From contig JBDLHX010000082.1 in assembly GCA_039715165.1 (NCBI GenBank), positions 1 to 10,958 on the forward strand: a stretch of DNA of 10,958 nt, given 5' to 3'. Numbering within the stretch: position 1 is the first letter of the stretch; each line of letters opens with the position of its first letter. The translations under genes were made by a program, and so were the position numbers. The DNA is from JAHEEL01 sp039715165. GTDB lineage: Bacteria > Actinomycetota > Acidimicrobiia > Spongiisociales > UBA5794. Under the pieces are notes generated by a model, which ran no database searches, had not been told where the DNA came from, and was given only the letters and a program-made list of their open reading frames with translations. Below, piece by piece: positions 1 through 7,103 of this stretch.

Positions 1-323
1 AGGCGCCGCGCACGCTCGAACGCGGGGTGGTCTCCCATGCTGCGAACGGCGACGGAGAACGCTTCGAGTGCTGAACGAGACGGCTCCGGAACATCGTCGA
101 CTCCGATGGAGGCGGCGAACTCGTCCGCGTAGGCCACGGGCGTGCCGATCCTGTCGGCGAGCGTGCCATCGGTTTCTTCGGACACGACCTCCTCGAGGTG
201 TGTCTCGAGATCGGCCAGGAGTTCGAGGCGTTCTTCTTCGGGGAGGCCGGCCAGCCGGCGTCTGAGTTCCTTCAAGTAGGGGAGGATCTCCGGGGCGACG
301 GTGTCACCGGTTGTGGTCGTCAT
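1..323 (-). CDS. HAAS-domain membrane protein, N-terminal part (runs off left edge)
   Basis: The first 107 codons of a gene that continues beyond base 1. The start ATG (323-321) overlaps the PadR stop as ATGA and has a strong GGGGAGG ribosome site 4 bases upstream. Residues about 12-60 fit the HAAS/DUF1700-like helical signalling domain: a YLKELRRRLAGLPEEER stretch, then LADLETHLEEV. The usual "potential transmembrane" part should follow but lies outside the window. Proteins of this type are commonly encoded directly after PadR regulators and are thought to act as membrane partners of them; that role is family knowledge and is not shown here. The domain call is fairly secure. The substrate or signal is unknown. 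Confidence 0.8.
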   Translation of the reverse strand, partial: MTTTTGDTVAPEILPYLKELRRRLAGLPEEERLELLADLETHLEEVVSEETDGTLADRIGTPVAYADEFAASIGVDDVPEPSRSALEAFSVAVRSMGDHPAFERARR

Positions 324-652
324 CGTTCCTCCCCTGCTCCGTTGAGGACTCCGTTGAGCGTTGCCGAGAACTCGCTCCACTGTTTGCGGGACGCCTTCAG
401 CTTCTTCCGGCCGGACTTGTTGATCGCGTAGTACTTGCGGTTCGGCCCCTCGTCGGACGGAACGACGTACGACGAGAGGTACCCGCCGTCGAAGAGTCGG
501 CGCAGCGTGCCATACACCGACGCGTCGCCGACGTCGTCGAGGCCCTTGCTGCGGAGGCGACGCACGACGTCGTAGCCATATCCATCGTCCTCATCGAGGA
601 CGGCGAGGACGGATGGCTCGAGGACACCTTTGAGGAGTTGACTCGTGTCCAC
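320..652 (-). CDS. PadR family transcriptional regulator
   Basis: A 110-residue protein of typical small PadR size. The winged-helix signature is clear: GYGYDVVRRL near residue 24, the recognition-helix segment ASVYGTLRRLFDGGYL, and the wing GPNRKYYAINKSGRKKL, followed by a short C-terminal helix for dimerisation. The start is GTG (652-650), preceded by GGAGG with 9 bases of spacing. It is the first gene of a two-gene unit with the HAAS gene, joined by an ATGA overlap. PadR proteins are usually repressors of their own operon and of envelope or efflux genes. An inverted repeat upstream at 694-714 is a possible operator. The specific ligand cannot be deduced. Confidence 0.92.
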   Translation of the reverse strand: MDTSQLLKGVLEPSVLAVLDEDDGYGYDVVRRLRSKGLDDVGDASVYGTLRRLFDGGYLSSYVVPSDEGPNRKYYAINKSGRKKLKASRKQWSEFSATLNGVLNGAGEER

Positions 653-661
653 GGCTCTGCA

Positions 662-714
662 CCTCCAGATACGAAGCTATTCTACCAGCCACACTACTCC
701 GCTTTCCGTAGTAG
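662..714 (-). promoter_or_regulatory. Candidate PadR promoter, operator and ribosome site
   Basis: Read on the minus strand, the stretch before padR holds an inverted repeat CTACT (694-698) / AGTAG (710-714) that continues imperfectly inwards. Next come a -10-like TAGAAT (complement of 679-684) and the Shine-Dalgarno GGAGG (complement of 662-666). No good -35 hexamer is visible; the inverted repeat sits where one would be. PadR repressors normally bind dyads overlapping their own promoter, so autoregulation here is plausible but inferred. The rest of 653-798 shows nothing convincing. Confidence 0.4.
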
Positions 715-798
715 CACAATCCTTGCCTCGACTCGCTCGGCAATCACAGATCGCCAGCCATCACATCGTGACTTGGTCTCTGCTCGGCCTGATCGTCA

Positions 799-1017
799 TC
801 ACCGTCTCTCCCGGCCGAGTACCTGGTGGGCTTCGTCAGCTTGTGCTGCCGGAACCATGACCGGGACGCCCTGGATGAACGCCAGGGCGGGGTCGGTCCC
901 ACCGGCATCGTCAGGAGCCACCATTGTTGCGATGTCGTGGCTGCGCAGGAGCGCCGCGATCGTCTCGGCCTCGATCCGATCTGAAGCCGTGTGAATGGTG
1001 ACGATTTCCGGTCTCAC
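799..1017 (-). CDS. DUF2007-type putative signal-transducing protein
   Basis: A 72-residue soluble protein resembling the DUF2007 fold (PII-like ferredoxin-fold "putative prokaryotic signal transducing protein"). The IVTIHTASDRIEAETIAALLRS segment has the strand-helix layout in which a residue-selecting helix follows the first strand. It is followed by a variable loop and the closing VPVMVPAAQADEAHQVL motif. The start is GTG (1017-1015), overlapping the stop of the large lipoprotein gene as GTGA, with a GAGG ribosome site about 10 bases upstream. It is the last gene of the envelope operon and its only clearly cytoplasmic product. The family has no firmly established biochemical function. Confidence 0.75.
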   Translation of the reverse strand: MRPEIVTIHTASDRIEAETIAALLRSHDIATMVAPDDAGGTDPALAFIQGVPVMVPAAQADEAHQVLGRERR

Positions 1018-2594
1018 GGGAGCAGCACCTCGGTGACCATCCAGAACGACGTCTGGCCACAGTCTGGGAACGGACCCGCGACCCCACCAGTGGATTCACC
1101 GCCACCGAAATGGACCTCTTCCCCGTCGACGGCGACGACGTTTCCCCGATCGTCGAGCACGCTGTTGTCCTCAAAGCGGTAGCCCTCTGGCCAGATCGTC
1201 AGGTACCGATCGACACCGTCCAACAGCGTGACACAGGAGTCCACAATCGAGATCTCGCCGATGAACTCGCCTGTGGGGAGACCGTCATCGATCGTCAGCG
1301 AGTGATGAAGGAGGTCGGCCATCGCGTCGCTCCCCGCCGGGATGATCGTCAGTGGTGTGCAGATGTTGTGCCGTGAGTTCCCGGTACAGATGCGGTATTC
1401 ACCGGGCGACGCCTCGGCGGGGATGAGGACCATGTCCGGGCCTGGGCTGTTGATGCCGATGTCCTCAACTGCGAAGTCATCCGACCGGTCGGCCGGGAAG
1501 CTGTGCGGTTCCTTGTCTCCGCCCCAGTCGGAGATCAGGTGATGTGAGAGTGTCACAACACCGTCGCTGCCGATCGATTCGAGGACGTAGTGGATGCCTC
1601 GCATCCGCCCGTCTGGGAACAGGACGGCCACCAGTGTGCCGGGTTCGGCAACGGACGGATCGGCGACGATCTCGTCGGGCGCCATGGTCGCCGTTGGGTC
1701 CCATGCACCAGTGGCGTTCGGGTCGGGCACGACCCCACAGGTCGGCGAGTCGGCTATCTGCAGCAGAGCCGTGGCACCTTCCTCGACGTGCGGCAACGTA
1801 CCGTCGGCCCGAATGGACACCTCGGCATCCTCTTCGATGTACCGCAGCGCCAGGTCACCCAACTCGACCGTCGTGTCCTCGGTCGTGTTCCACACGGCGC
1901 AGATCTCGTGCAGTCGGTCGCTCCACACATCTGGGTCATCCCGGGCCAAACCGAGCTGGTTGACCCAGTTCCCCATTGCATTCATGACGTCTTCGTCCGT
2001 CCATGGTGACGAGGTCGGTGGCTCGAGCGACTTCAAGTGCTCCTCATGACAGATATCGAGCGCGGGCGGCCGCGACAGGTTCCCCTGTTCATCAGGTTCC
2101 TTGTGCCATCTGTAGGTCTTCCAGTCGAGACCTTGATAGACCCATGCGTCCAGCTCCGGGTCGGTCGTTGAGAGACAGGCAACCATGTCGTCGAGAGCGG
2201 CGAGATACTCAGCTTCGGTGACCCGATCCCGGTCATACGGCCACGGCACCTTCCCCTCCGGCGGCACTCGCATCACCGACACGATCGAACCATCGGTGCC
2301 GTCGACTACCTCCCGATCACCCAGTGGGTCGGAGAGTTGGACAACGTAACCGTCGAGACAATCGTTGCCTGAAAGCCTGATGAGCGGTGCCTGTTCGTCG
2401 GAGGCGAGGATGACGACCTGATCGTCCTGTTCTGCGACACCAACCCGGAGATCGGCGTTGCAGGAGTTCAGGGCAAGCCCAAGGCGCGTGTCGTCGTCAG
2501 AGACCTCAGCGGATCGGATCGACACATCTGCGGAGCCGCACCCCGACAGAAGCAGCGCAACAACGACCGCTGCGGCACCGTAGCGACGCATCAT
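1014..2594 (-). CDS. Large multi-module secreted lipoprotein
   Basis: A 526-residue predicted lipoprotein. A hydrophobic signal ends in the lipobox LSGC with the lipidated Cys at residue 19. I start at ATG 2594, which overlaps the upstream stop as ATGA; a second ATG follows directly at 2591, and a longer reading from 2648 would put the signal peptide internally. Modules visible: residues 22-110, a beta-rich segment with two Cys (45, 79) and the SDPLGDREVVDG motif; 120-190, a helical segment with Cys140 and Cys182; 197-290, a second helical/beta segment; 305-418, an Ig-like segment with the PGEYRIC motif; 445-526, a C-terminal module with TIWPEGY and HFGGGES. Such modules recur in actinobacterial extracellular proteins of unknown function. 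No catalytic motif was recognised. It probably sits on the outer face of the membrane beside the other lipoproteins of the operon. Confidence 0.88.
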   Translation of the reverse strand: MMRRYGAAAVVVALLLSGCGSADVSIRSAEVSDDDTRLGLALNSCNADLRVGVAEQDDQVVILASDEQAPLIRLSGNDCLDGYVVQLSDPLGDREVVDGTDGSIVSVMRVPPEGKVPWPYDRDRVTEAEYLAALDDMVACLSTTDPELDAWVYQGLDWKTYRWHKEPDEQGNLSRPPALDICHEEHLKSLEPPTSSPWTDEDVMNAMGNWVNQLGLARDDPDVWSDRLHEICAVWNTTEDTTVELGDLALRYIEEDAEVSIRADGTLPHVEEGATALLQIADSPTCGVVPDPNATGAWDPTATMAPDEIVADPSVAEPGTLVAVLFPDGRMRGIHYVLESIGSDGVVTLSHHLISDWGGDKEPHSFPADRSDDFAVEDIGINSPGPDMVLIPAEASPGEYRICTGNSRHNICTPLTIIPAGSDAMADLLHHSLTIDDGLPTGEFIGEISIVDSCVTLLDGVDRYLTIWPEGYRFEDNSVLDDRGNVVAVDGEEVHFGGGESTGGVAGPFPDCGQTSFWMVTEVLLP

Positions 2595-3097
2595 GAAACC
2601 GCCGTCGTAACGGTGACACCGGTCTCTTCGCTCGAGGCCGGCCTCCACTCGTCGTCGCTCCGGGAGAACTGGACGATGGCTCCGAAATAGTCGTAGCGGG
2701 CGTGCGTAACGCCGATCGGGATGCCCACCACCTTGGTCGCCAGCTCCTCCAGCGGGCCGACCGAGATGATGACGCCGTCGCCGGTGACGACGTCGTCGGT
2801 GAACAGCAGATCGACCTCGTCGGCCCCGACGAAGAACGCACGGGGGAATCGCTCAGCGATGGCGCTCCGCGTCTCCGGCGGCATCAGCTGTTCGTCTCCA
2901 ATGAGCGTGTCCACTGTGAGGAGGTGGTCGCGAACGTACATGTCGAGATGGCGCAGCTCCGGGTAGACGATCTCGATCGCTCTTGCTGACAGGTCGCCCT
3001 CGATCTCCGGCGTGATCGGCGGCGCGTCGGACGGAGAGTTGCACGCCCCCACGGTGAGAGCAGCTGCAATCACCAATCCGGCGATCAGCTTGTTCAT
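2591..3097 (-). CDS. Small lipoprotein of unknown function
   Basis: A 168-residue predicted lipoprotein. The signal MNKLIAGLVIAAALTVGAC gives Cys19 after the VGAC lipobox. The mature part has a predicted helical start (about residues 38-75) and then alternating strands including DGVIISVGPLEE and ATKVVGIPIGVTHARYDYFG, ending in a Thr/Val-rich tail. There is no recognisable family motif and no cysteine after the lipidated one. The start ATG (3097-3095) has AGGAGG only 3 bases upstream, a strong but short-spaced ribosome site. The stop overlaps the next gene as ATGA, so the two lipoproteins are likely translated together and may act together. Confidence 0.85.
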   Translation of the reverse strand: MNKLIAGLVIAAALTVGACNSPSDAPPITPEIEGDLSARAIEIVYPELRHLDMYVRDHLLTVDTLIGDEQLMPPETRSAIAERFPRAFFVGADEVDLLFTDDVVTGDGVIISVGPLEELATKVVGIPIGVTHARYDYFGAIVQFSRSDDEWRPASSEETGVTVTTAVS

Positions 3098-3155
3098 GCG
3101 CCTCCTGTCGATGCGACGCTCCCGGTCTCGTCAAGGTTCCATTGCCTCGCCGCTC

Positions 3156-3304
3156 TCAATCGTCGATCTCGTAGTAGGGCCTCAGTGAGGTCAGGATCCG
3201 CTCCCCGGCTTCGGGTCCGAGCACCCCGCCGATCGTCACAAGCTGCCGGGTGTCTCCTCCCTGGTAGGGAGATCAAGCGTCTCATCGATGTCGTCGCCTT
3301 CCAC
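3156..3304 (-). other. Coding-like segment in two frames, possible lost tail of the membrane protein
   Basis: The region after the membrane-protein stop is not ordinary spacer. In one frame (3304-3236) it reads VEGDDIDETLDLPTREETPGSL and then stops. Overlapping that stop as GTGA (3239-3236), another frame reads VTIGGVLGPEAGERILTSLR and ends in PYYEIDD at 3156. By hand count about 73% and 85% of third codon positions are G/C, as expected for real genes here. The second frame is the same frame as the membrane protein. The last codons of the annotated membrane protein (GGRRRHR) look out of frame. Two compensating indels, real or from sequencing, would restore one continuous acidic tail of about 45-50 residues. 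Two coupled micro-genes are the alternative. A 63-codon ORF (3285-3094) with ATGA overlaps at both ends also crosses this region, but has only about 56% G/C at third positions. Confidence 0.45.
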
Positions 3305-3911
3305 CGAGGCGCTGCATCGCTTCTCCGGCGGCTCCGGCGGCCAGCAGCGCGGCACTCGGCAGATACGCCTTGCCGATGGTGAACCCTGCGAGGACGACGA
3401 ACCCGACCTGGAAGACGACCGCGGCCGGTACCAGCACCGATTGATGGCGCATGGCCACGAGCGCCACGGCCGGCACAGCGACGGGGATCGCCAGCGGGAT
3501 CAACGACAGGACCGATCGCAGGTCGTAGGCCGCGACCCACAGCGACGCCGCCGCGGCCGCGGCAACCGATGCGCCGTAGACCCAGATCACAAGCCAGTCC
3601 GCTCCGCTGCATGGGAAGCCGTGGAAGATCATCGAACTTCTGCGCCGCACCAGCGTGGAGAGGAGACCGAAGACGAACCACGCGGCGCCGGCCGCCACGA
3701 CGCCGGCGGCGAGGGCCGGCCACTGGCTCTCACTCGGCAGCGGCTGGCCGAAGAACGAGTACCACCCAATCGGAGGGCTGCCTTCCTCGGCATGTTGCGT
3801 CCCACTGGGGTACAGCAGCAGGAACGCGTAGACACCGAAGCCGGCACTGACGACGACCCGCGCTGCGTCCGTTACCCGAAGGCGCCGCTTGCGGTGGCGC
3901 GCCAGGGTCAT
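3282..3911 (-). CDS. Polytopic integral membrane protein
   Basis: A 209-residue protein with five or six predicted membrane segments: about residues 17-35, 66-88, 105-127, 131-153, 158-178, and a possible sixth at 183-196. A basic N-terminus (RHRKRRLR) suggests an inside start. The loop between the first two segments is about 30 residues, with GWYSFFGQPLPSESQW, and is probably outside. I chose ATG 3911-3909 because it overlaps the upstream stop as ATGA; a reading from 3992 would add an unlikely hydrophilic leader. No transporter or enzyme family was recognised. The C-terminus (GGRRRHR) has poor codon character and may be an artefact of a frame change; see the entry at 3156-3304. It is the only integral membrane protein in the operon, so a scaffold or export role for the lipoproteins is conceivable but not shown. 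Confidence 0.8.
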   Translation of the reverse strand: MTLARHRKRRLRVTDAARVVVSAGFGVYAFLLLYPSGTQHAEEGSPPIGWYSFFGQPLPSESQWPALAAGVVAAGAAWFVFGLLSTLVRRRSSMIFHGFPCSGADWLVIWVYGASVAAAAAASLWVAAYDLRSVLSLIPLAIPVAVPAVALVAMRHQSVLVPAAVVFQVGFVVLAGFTIGKAYLPSAALLAAGAAGEAMQRLGGRRRHR

Positions 3912-4840
3912 GGGAGGTAGTGCTCCCGAATCTGAACGATGACACCGTCGTCGATCGTCAACCAGTACGGGAGGTGGCCGTTGCCGTACCACTGGAACCC
4001 GACGAGGTCGACACCGGAGTCCGGAGTAGCGAGGAGCGACTCCCAGTCTTCCTCTTCAACCGGCTCTTCGGCGACACACGGACCGTCCTCCACGTAGCAG
4101 GCGTACAGGATGATCACGGGGTCGTCGGTCAGCGCGAGGGTGCGGAGCCGCGGGTTGCGGTTGCGAACGTAGAAGTCGAGGGCGTGGTCGGGATCGGTGA
4201 CCTCGCCATCCTCGACTTGCGCGGCGACGGCCTCATCACCGGTGAGCCACTCGACGTAGTCGGCGACGAGGGTCCCACCTTCGATGTCGACCTCCGAGAG
4301 ATAGGCGAGGTGCTGTTCGAGGCCCGGATCAACGATGACGGCGAGTTCGTTGGGCTCGACCATGTCAGAGTCCGCTACCCCCGCGATGTCGACGGTGTGC
4401 TCTCCCGGGGTGAGCGACAGGTCGGCCCAGAAGCTCGTGTTGCCGTCGGGCTCGATGTGCGCCTCGGCGGCTTCACCGTTCACGGTCACCTGGACCGGCC
4501 GACCGATCCACCCTTGGAGATGAAGCTCGCCGTCGGTCACGTACAGGGTCTCGGTGCCCGCGAGACCGTGAAAGCGCAGAGGCTGAACGGCGGTCGTCGT
4601 CGGGGCCACAGTCGTCGAGGGAGCGACCGTCGTCGACGCCGTCGTCGTGGATGACGGGGCGGGGATTGTCGACGTCGCCACCTCAGTCGTTGACGACGCG
4701 ACCGTGGTCGTTGGGTCGAGACCGACGGCTTCGCCTCCCCCACATGCGCTCAACATCGCGATCAAGGCAACGCCAGCGAGGACGGCCGACCACCGCGAAG
4801 GTCTGCCACCCACAGGGAGCCGGCGCAATCGGCTAGGCAT
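3908..4840 (-). CDS. Lipoprotein with Thr-rich stalk
   Basis: A 310-residue predicted lipoprotein. A long basic leader and hydrophobic core end in the lipobox LSAC, with Cys33. Residues 43-84 form a Thr/Ser/Pro/Ala stalk, encoded by the GTC-rich low-complexity DNA at 4589-4714. A beta-rich segment about residues 88-165 (LHLQGWIGRPVQVTVNGE, then LTPGEHTVDIAGVAD) resembles an Ig-like carbohydrate- or adhesin-type fold. The C-terminal part contains TLALTDDPVIILYACYVEDG and ends in WYGNGHLPYWLTIDDGVIV. No enzyme motif was recognised. The start ATG 4840 overlaps the upstream stop by 8 bases and has GGAG 5 bases upstream; a reading from 4954 is rejected because it buries the signal peptide. Confidence 0.85.
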   Translation of the reverse strand: MPSRLRRLPVGGRPSRWSAVLAGVALIAMLSACGGGEAVGLDPTTTVASSTTEVATSTIPAPSSTTTASTTVAPSTTVAPTTTAVQPLRFHGLAGTETLYVTDGELHLQGWIGRPVQVTVNGEAAEAHIEPDGNTSFWADLSLTPGEHTVDIAGVADSDMVEPNELAVIVDPGLEQHLAYLSEVDIEGGTLVADYVEWLTGDEAVAAQVEDGEVTDPDHALDFYVRNRNPRLRTLALTDDPVIILYACYVEDGPCVAEEPVEEEDWESLLATPDSGVDLVGFQWYGNGHLPYWLTIDDGVIVQIREHYLP

Positions 4841-6662
4841 CCGGGCTCCACCACATCGCGGCGTTCCACGTGTTCCATCCCTGGTAGCGGTTCGGGATGA
4901 GTCCCTGGATCCGTTCGGGCCGGTAGACGGCGGGGGACGCTTGGCGCCGGGCAAGTGGGTAGATGAGGGCGTTGTCAGCGAGGATCGCTTCGGCCTCGGT
5001 GATGAGTTCGGCGAGACGGTCGCGGTCGAACTCGGAGCGTGCCTCAGTGATCAGGTCGGTGTATCGAGCGGCTTCGTCGTCGAGGCCGGTCCAGTCGACG
5101 ATCCCCTCGCCCGGCAGGTACGTCTCCATCATCTCGGCCACACCTGACAGACCACCGAGACTGGCGAACGCCCGCAACGCGAAGATGTCGAGCCGGCGTT
5201 CGGGGAACTGCTCGCTCCAGAAAACGCCCGAGAAATCGGTCGTGGTGTCGATACCGGCAGTTGTCAGTTGATCAGCGACCCAGGTGCCGATCGCGACGGT
5301 TGCGTCGGCAGCGCTGCTTCCGTAGACGGCCTCGTGCGGCTCGGGCACGCCGGCGAGCAGCGTGCCCACTTGTCCAGTGGTGTCGTGCTGACTCCACACG
5401 TCGTGCCCGTAACGGTCCACGGCGAGCCCGACGATGCTGTCGATTGGGGTGATGCCCTCGAGACCACCCAAGGTGCTCCGGTCGATCGCTGCGAGTACGG
5501 CCTTGCGGTAATCGAGGAGATCGTTGCGCGAGTTCGGGTTCACCTCGAGGTTCCCGCCGTCGAGGTTGAAGGCGATGACCTCGTACAGCGTGTCCCACTC
5601 GGCGGCCCTCTCGAGGCCGAGCTCATCCAGTTTGTCGAGATCGGAGAGGTTGGGGTCTCTGACGAACCACCCCATGGCCCCGTCAAGAGTCCCAGAGGTG
5701 AGCAACGTGCGAGTTTCGTTGGACTCGTGACCGCCGGGGAACGCGTACACCTCGACGCCGTCGAGATACGGCAACTGCTCACCGGTAGCCGGATTGACCT
5801 CCCAGTACGTCGGGTTGCGTTCGAGCGCGATCACCGACGGTTCCGTGCTGTACGCGTTGGGACGATCGAACGAGACGAACCGGAATGGCCCGGCGGACGG
5901 CCAGAGCTTGTCGTTCCAGTCGTCGAGGAACGTGTCCGGGTCGATGATGTGAGCGGGGAGCACCCACTCGAAGAGCCGATCGAACGTGATGTCCGGCTCC
6001 GTGAGATCGAACGTGATCGACTTGCCGTCGACGACCATCGAGTCGGTGTCGACAAGGGCATGCTTCTCAGCGGCCGAGGACCGTTCCAGGTTCTCCGCGT
6101 GCTCTGTGAGCAGGTTGTGGGTGAACGCCAAGTCTGCGCCGGTCACCGGCGTCCCGTCCTCCCAGACGGCTTCCTCTCGCACTGTGTACGTGACGGTGAC
6201 GGTGCCGTCGTCGGCGATCTCGATGCCGTCACCGAGGCTGGGGATGCGTTCGACGAGCCACGGTGTCACCTCCCCTGTGTCTGCATCGAGCCGATACGCG
6301 CCGGGGACGACGAGTCGGGCGAGCTCGGCGGCTTCGTGAACCCTGACGAGTGGGTTGAGCGACGGCCCCATCGATGACCCATCCGGCAAGCCGACCGTCT
6401 CAGCGACGGCTGCGTCGAGCCCGACCTTGACGACGCCGCCGCGCACCGGATCCCCGATCACGAGAGGCGGAGTCGTCGTCGATGTCGTCGTGGTCGACTC
6501 GGGCGTCGGGACGGTCGTGTCGGGTGCTTGCGTCGTCGACGAGGGCGCGGCCTCCGTCGTCGTGGTCATCGTCTCACCCCCGGCGGAGTTCTGACACCCG
6601 CTCATCACTAGGGCGAGCGCGACCGTGAGCAGAGCCACGGCACGCCGGGAATATCTGATCAT
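4833..6662 (-). CDS. ABC-type solute-binding lipoprotein, family 5 (peptide/nickel type)
   Basis: A 609-residue extracellular solute-binding protein of the SBP_bac_5 (DppA/OppA-like) family, which captures peptides or similar solutes for an ABC importer. The signal peptide ends in MSGC (Cys23). A Thr/Ser/Pro stalk spans about residues 32-66. Family hallmarks follow: VTYTVREEAVWEDGTPVTGAD (157-177), WPSAGPFRFV (254-263), LERNPTYWE (280-288), and a late YRKAVLAAIDR helix. The length is within the family's range. The start ATG has GGGG 7 bases upstream. It is the first gene of the operon, and no permease or ATPase is encoded in this window, so it is an orphan binding protein here. The ligand cannot be predicted. 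Its partner may be encoded elsewhere, or the protein may serve as a sensor. Confidence 0.93.
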   Translation of the reverse strand: MIRYSRRAVALLTVALALVMSGCQNSAGGETMTTTTEAAPSSTTQAPDTTVPTPESTTTTSTTTPPLVIGDPVRGGVVKVGLDAAVAETVGLPDGSSMGPSLNPLVRVHEAAELARLVVPGAYRLDADTGEVTPWLVERIPSLGDGIEIADDGTVTVTYTVREEAVWEDGTPVTGADLAFTHNLLTEHAENLERSSAAEKHALVDTDSMVVDGKSITFDLTEPDITFDRLFEWVLPAHIIDPDTFLDDWNDKLWPSAGPFRFVSFDRPNAYSTEPSVIALERNPTYWEVNPATGEQLPYLDGVEVYAFPGGHESNETRTLLTSGTLDGAMGWFVRDPNLSDLDKLDELGLERAAEWDTLYEVIAFNLDGGNLEVNPNSRNDLLDYRKAVLAAIDRSTLGGLEGITPIDSIVGLAVDRYGHDVWSQHDTTGQVGTLLAGVPEPHEAVYGSSAADATVAIGTWVADQLTTAGIDTTTDFSGVFWSEQFPERRLDIFALRAFASLGGLSGVAEMMETYLPGEGIVDWTGLDDEAARYTDLITEARSEFDRDRLAELITEAEAILADNALIYPLARRQASPAVYRPERIQGLIPNRYQGWNTWNAAMWWSPDA

Positions 6663-6754
6663 CGATGAACCCCTGTTCGCGTCGCCAATCGGTCGACATG
6701 TTCGAGCGATTCCCCATCCACAGGTAGGGCACTCCGTCCTCTTGCTACTCGCCC

Positions 6755-6780
6755 AACGCAGCTGCGGCGGCCCGGGTTCC
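6755..6780 (-). promoter_or_regulatory. ECF-type promoter-like motif before the solute-binding protein operon
   Basis: On the minus strand GGAAC (complement of 6776-6780) is followed after 17 bases by CGTT (complement of 6755-6758). This fits the general ECF sigma layout (GGAAC -35, CGT -10), and would give a leader of about 85 bases before ATG 6662. The motif is short and could be chance. Its -35 also overlaps a GC hairpin at 6772-6784 that could be a terminator. Confidence 0.3.
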
Positions 6781-6784
6781 CCGG
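6772..6784 (-). terminator. Weak hairpin downstream of the small cysteine-tail gene
   Basis: CCGGG / CCCGG with a three-base loop, 13 bases after the stop at 6798. The stem is only 5 bp and no U-tract follows. It may be a weak terminator separating the small gene from the operon, or simply part of an upstream promoter region. Confidence 0.2.
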
Positions 6785-6797
6785 CTGCATCATCGAC

Positions 6798-7103
6798 TCA
6801 CCCGCACACATCGACGAGACATGAGTCGTCGCACACCTTCGCCATCGCCCGGCACAGCTCGTCCAGGGCCGCATCATCGAGATCCGCCACTGCGGCAGCG
6901 TCTCCGTCGGTGAGCGAGACGAAGGCGTCATCGTCGAGCATCGTCGACACGGCGTCGATCACCCCGACATCATCCCCTTGCCCGCCGGTGCTGGCTTCGG
7001 CATCGACCGGCGCTGCGAAGCCCGCAGCGAAGATGGCGATCAGCACCAGCGCGGTGACGACGATCGCCGGGAGAAGGCCCCACCGGGCCGCGAACCAATT
7101 CAT
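6798..7103 (-). CDS. Small membrane-anchored or exported protein with four-Cys tail
   Basis: A 101-residue protein. After MNWFAARWG a hydrophobic segment spans about residues 10-31, ending GFAAPVDAEAS; it may be a signal anchor or be cleaved near Ala-Pro/Asp-Ala. An acidic helical region follows (residues 44-82, rich in Asp and Ala). The tail then carries Cys84, Cys91, Cys95 and Cys100. If exported, the four cysteines could make two disulfides; if cytoplasmic, they could bind metal. Third-position G/C is high, so the gene is probably real. I start at ATG 7103; a start at 7139 adds 12 Ser/Gly/Arg-rich residues and is less likely. No good ribosome site is seen for either. No family was recognised. 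Confidence 0.7.
   Translation of the reverse strand: MNWFAARWGLLPAIVVTALVLIAIFAAGFAAPVDAEASTGGQGDDVGVIDAVSTMLDDDAFVSLTDGDAAAVADLDDAALDELCRAMAKVCDDSCLVDVCG

Noticed and set aside
783..819. Inverted repeat CTCGGCC/GGCCGAG near the end of the DUF2007 gene
   Set aside because: The arms are 7 bp with a 23-base loop, one arm is inside the gene, and no U-tract follows; too weak to call a terminator.
3920..4654. 244-codon plus-strand ORF
   Set aside because: Antisense to the Thr-rich-stalk lipoprotein; its end is only the complement of the low-complexity stalk DNA.
4589..4714. GTC/GTCGTC-rich low-complexity DNA, with a similar stretch at 6465-6569
   Set aside because: Explained by Thr/Ser/Pro stalk codons in two lipoproteins; not a separate repeat element.
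5268..6377. 369-codon plus-strand ORF
   Set aside because: It lies wholly antisense to the solute-binding protein gene, which has clear family motifs, a lipobox and good codon use. The antisense frame is a GC-rich shadow.
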